Below are positions 50,304 through 51,575 of a DNA stretch of 51,575 nt, piece by piece. The notes beneath the pieces are model-generated. The model was not told the origin of the DNA. It made no database searches and was given only the letters and a program-made list of their open reading frames with translations. Both the position numbers and the translations under genes were made by a program. Within the stretch, counting starts at the first letter, position 1, and each line of letters begins with the position of its first letter. Source of the stretch: Cellulomonadaceae bacterium (GTDB taxonomy: Bacteria > Actinomycetota > Actinomycetes > Actinomycetales > Cellulomonadaceae); assembly GCA_031256435.1 (NCBI GenBank), contig JAIRQO010000063.1:1-51575 (forward strand), in the 5' to 3' direction.

Positions 50304-50453
50304 CCTGGGTCCGGATGGGGTGCAGGTTTATCATCCTGGGTCCGGATGGGGTGCGGGTTTCTCATCCTGGGTCCGGATATTTTTCCTAAAGAGGCTCAAT
50401 AGGCATGAATTTCGGACCCAGGGTGGATTAGGCGCACTTGATCCGGACCCAGG
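50304..50453. repeat. 31-bp-period repeat cluster in both orientations
   Basis: CCTGGGTCCGGAT occurs at 50304, 50335 and 50366 (exactly 31 bases apart), with GGGGTGC(A/G)GGTTT(A/C)TC between copies. Its reverse complement occurs at 50410 (TTTCGGACCCAGG, variant) and 50441, again 31 bases apart. The spacer 49947-50591 has no gene; before this cluster it holds only a GC-rich stretch with CGACGCGAGCGAAGCGAGCG. Confidence 0.85.
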
Positions 50454-50591
50454 GTTGGGCCCGGCAGAGAGACAAACGGGGTGTAACAACTTGGGAACGA
50501 TGTCTGTGGTGGGAGGGCATGGTCCGGCTGTGTGTGGAACGCTGGGTTCAGATGCGCCTCAAATGTGGCGCCGGGACTGTGGGAGAAGTCA

Positions 50592-51575
50592 ATGAAGACT
50601 CGAATCAGAATCCTCTGTGCATCCGTGGTGGCGAGCGCGCTCGCGCTCGGTGGTGCCCTGACCGGAGTCCCGGCATTTGCCGATGAAACGTCATGGTTGC
50701 AGCAAGCCCTGGATGAGGTCCCCGACAGAACATCGGCGACGATCCAAGTCCCCCCGTCCAAATGCGGACCTGAAGTCCAAGGACCCATCACACTGTCAGG
50801 GGGCAAGTCGGTCAGGCTCGATCTCAACGGCTGTGACCTGACCATCATAGGGAATGTTGCACTTACAATTGAGAACGGCGCAAAGTTAGAACTAGTGGGT
50901 GAAACTCCCACAGTGGGTCTTCACGTGAAGTCCACCGGTGGAAACGCGCTGTTGGTGGACGGTAACTCCGTGGCAACGGTAACTTCCGCGTCGGCAGGCG
51001 CTGCTGGCAACAATGTCGACGTTCGAGATGGATCGAAGCTCACAATTACTGGTGAAGTTACCGGGGACAACGGAATTCTTGCCACGGACACTGGGACTCA
51101 AGTAACAGTCGGTTCCATCAAGGTTGAGAAGAGCCCGGTACAGGCATATGTTGGCGCGAAAGTAACGGTCGATGACGATGTCACAGTCACGAGCCCCGAC
51201 GACACTACTCATATCAGCACTTCAGCGGGTTCGGTTGTCAACGTCGGGGGTAGGTACTTGGCAACGTCCTCCGGCGGATCGGCTTCGGCGTCGGCGGTGT
51301 CGGGAAGCACCATAACGCTCAACGAATCAGTGTCCGGTCACTATGTGGTATTCGAAGCAGATGGGTTTAACTCGAAGGTCTCCACCATTGGGGGAACAGT
51401 CACTGCTACACAGGGAGTTCGCGCCGAAGCAACGAATTCCGCCATTATCCAGGTCAATAGCCCGATTAATGCCAAGGATAATGTGACAGTCCTAGCGGAG
51501 GAGAGCGCTTCGGTCACCCTTGGTGGAGCAGTGAACGTTGCCGACGGATCTCTGAACCTGGATACTCGCCCGAGT
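50592..51575 (+). CDS. secreted beta-solenoid-like surface protein, 5' part (runs off right edge)
   Basis: ATG 50592 has GGGAGA upstream. The frame stays open for 328 codons to the window end. Residues 1-32 are a signal peptide (MKTRIRI, hydrophobic core, PAFA-DE). After a short helical segment, the rest is a chain of short strands with turns of the form GNVALTIENGAKLEL, GSKLTITGEVTG, GAKVTVDDDVTVTS, GSTITLNESVSG, SASVTLGGAVNV, typical of pectin-lyase-like right-handed beta-helices used by adhesins. Two Cys (KCGPEV, NGCDLT) could form a disulfide. The codons include TTA, ATA and CTA, rare in the neighbouring genes, which suggests different ancestry. C-terminus and anchor are outside the window. 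Confidence 0.75.
   Translation, partial: MKTRIRILCASVVASALALGGALTGVPAFADETSWLQQALDEVPDRTSATIQVPPSKCGPEVQGPITLSGGKSVRLDLNGCDLTIIGNVALTIENGAKLELVGETPTVGLHVKSTGGNALLVDGNSVATVTSASAGAAGNNVDVRDGSKLTITGEVTGDNGILATDTGTQVTVGSIKVEKSPVQAYVGAKVTVDDDVTVTSPDDTTHISTSAGSVVNVGGRYLATSSGGSASASAVSGSTITLNESVSGHYVVFEADGFNSKVSTIGGTVTATQGVRAEATNSAIIQVNSPINAKDNVTVLAEESASVTLGGAVNVADGSLNLDTRPS

Noticed and set aside
50304..50453. Possible CRISPR array
   Set aside because: The repeats are only 13 bases conserved, the intervals are similar to one another rather than unique spacers, orientation flips, and no cas genes are present.

Overview
The window is GC-rich DNA from an actinobacterium. The dnaK-grpE-dnaJ-hspR operon with HAIR operators, the DUF58/transglutaminase/MoxR cluster, DUF4235 and DUF5808 proteins, sortase-type surface proteins with LxxTG-like tails and frequent leaderless starts all point to Actinomycetota. 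The surface proteins and the fermentative amino-acid lyase suggest a host-associated member of the Actinomycetaceae; that last step is inference.

Layout, left half. A gene fragment and an XRE regulator + ImmA/IrrE protease pair (1-1361) meet, tail to tail, a 1560-residue membrane protein made of two tandem copies of a phosphodiesterase-like ectodomain plus a multi-pass membrane domain (1358-6040). A DesK-type kinase and LuxR-type regulator follow (6680-8652). A surface block comes next: a long structured leader and a secreted Pro/Thr/Glu-rich protein (8940-10359), a tyrosine phenol-lyase/tryptophanase-type enzyme (10674-12218), and a 2450-residue VWA adhesin with four repeats and a C-terminal anchor (12320-19672). 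Then a small WXG100-like protein coupled to a lipase-fold protein (19956-21949), a four-helix holin-fold membrane protein, tRNA-Ser(UGA) and a ThrE-type amino-acid exporter.

Layout, right half. An AAA ATPase gene sits inside nested direct repeats (24322-26055). A TPP riboswitch controls a fused thiamine-type permease and its ATPase (26497-29112). Carbohydrate genes follow: pgi, a LacI regulator and a divergent GH3 glycosidase (29341-35102). The heat-shock operon (35750-40088), upp and tadA, DUF58 and a TgpA-MoxR fusion (41546-46233) come next. An IS481 element with a 15-bp target duplication lies at the 3' end of tRNA-Ser(CGA). The window closes with a VapBC-type pair, map, tRNA-Ser(GCU) with a perfect terminator, a 31-bp-period repeat cluster, and the start of a secreted beta-solenoid-like protein cut by the window edge.

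Most interesting points: the repeat-flanked ATPase cassette with a leaderless promoter overlapping 10-bp-phased GATAC repeats; the unassigned structured leader before 9316; the TgpA-MoxR fusion; the duplicated 1560-residue protein; the phenol-lyase-like enzyme with altered cofactor residue and a possible Pro-stop leader peptide; a four-copy dispersed palindromic repeat in intergenic spaces; and the WXG/lipase gene pair.
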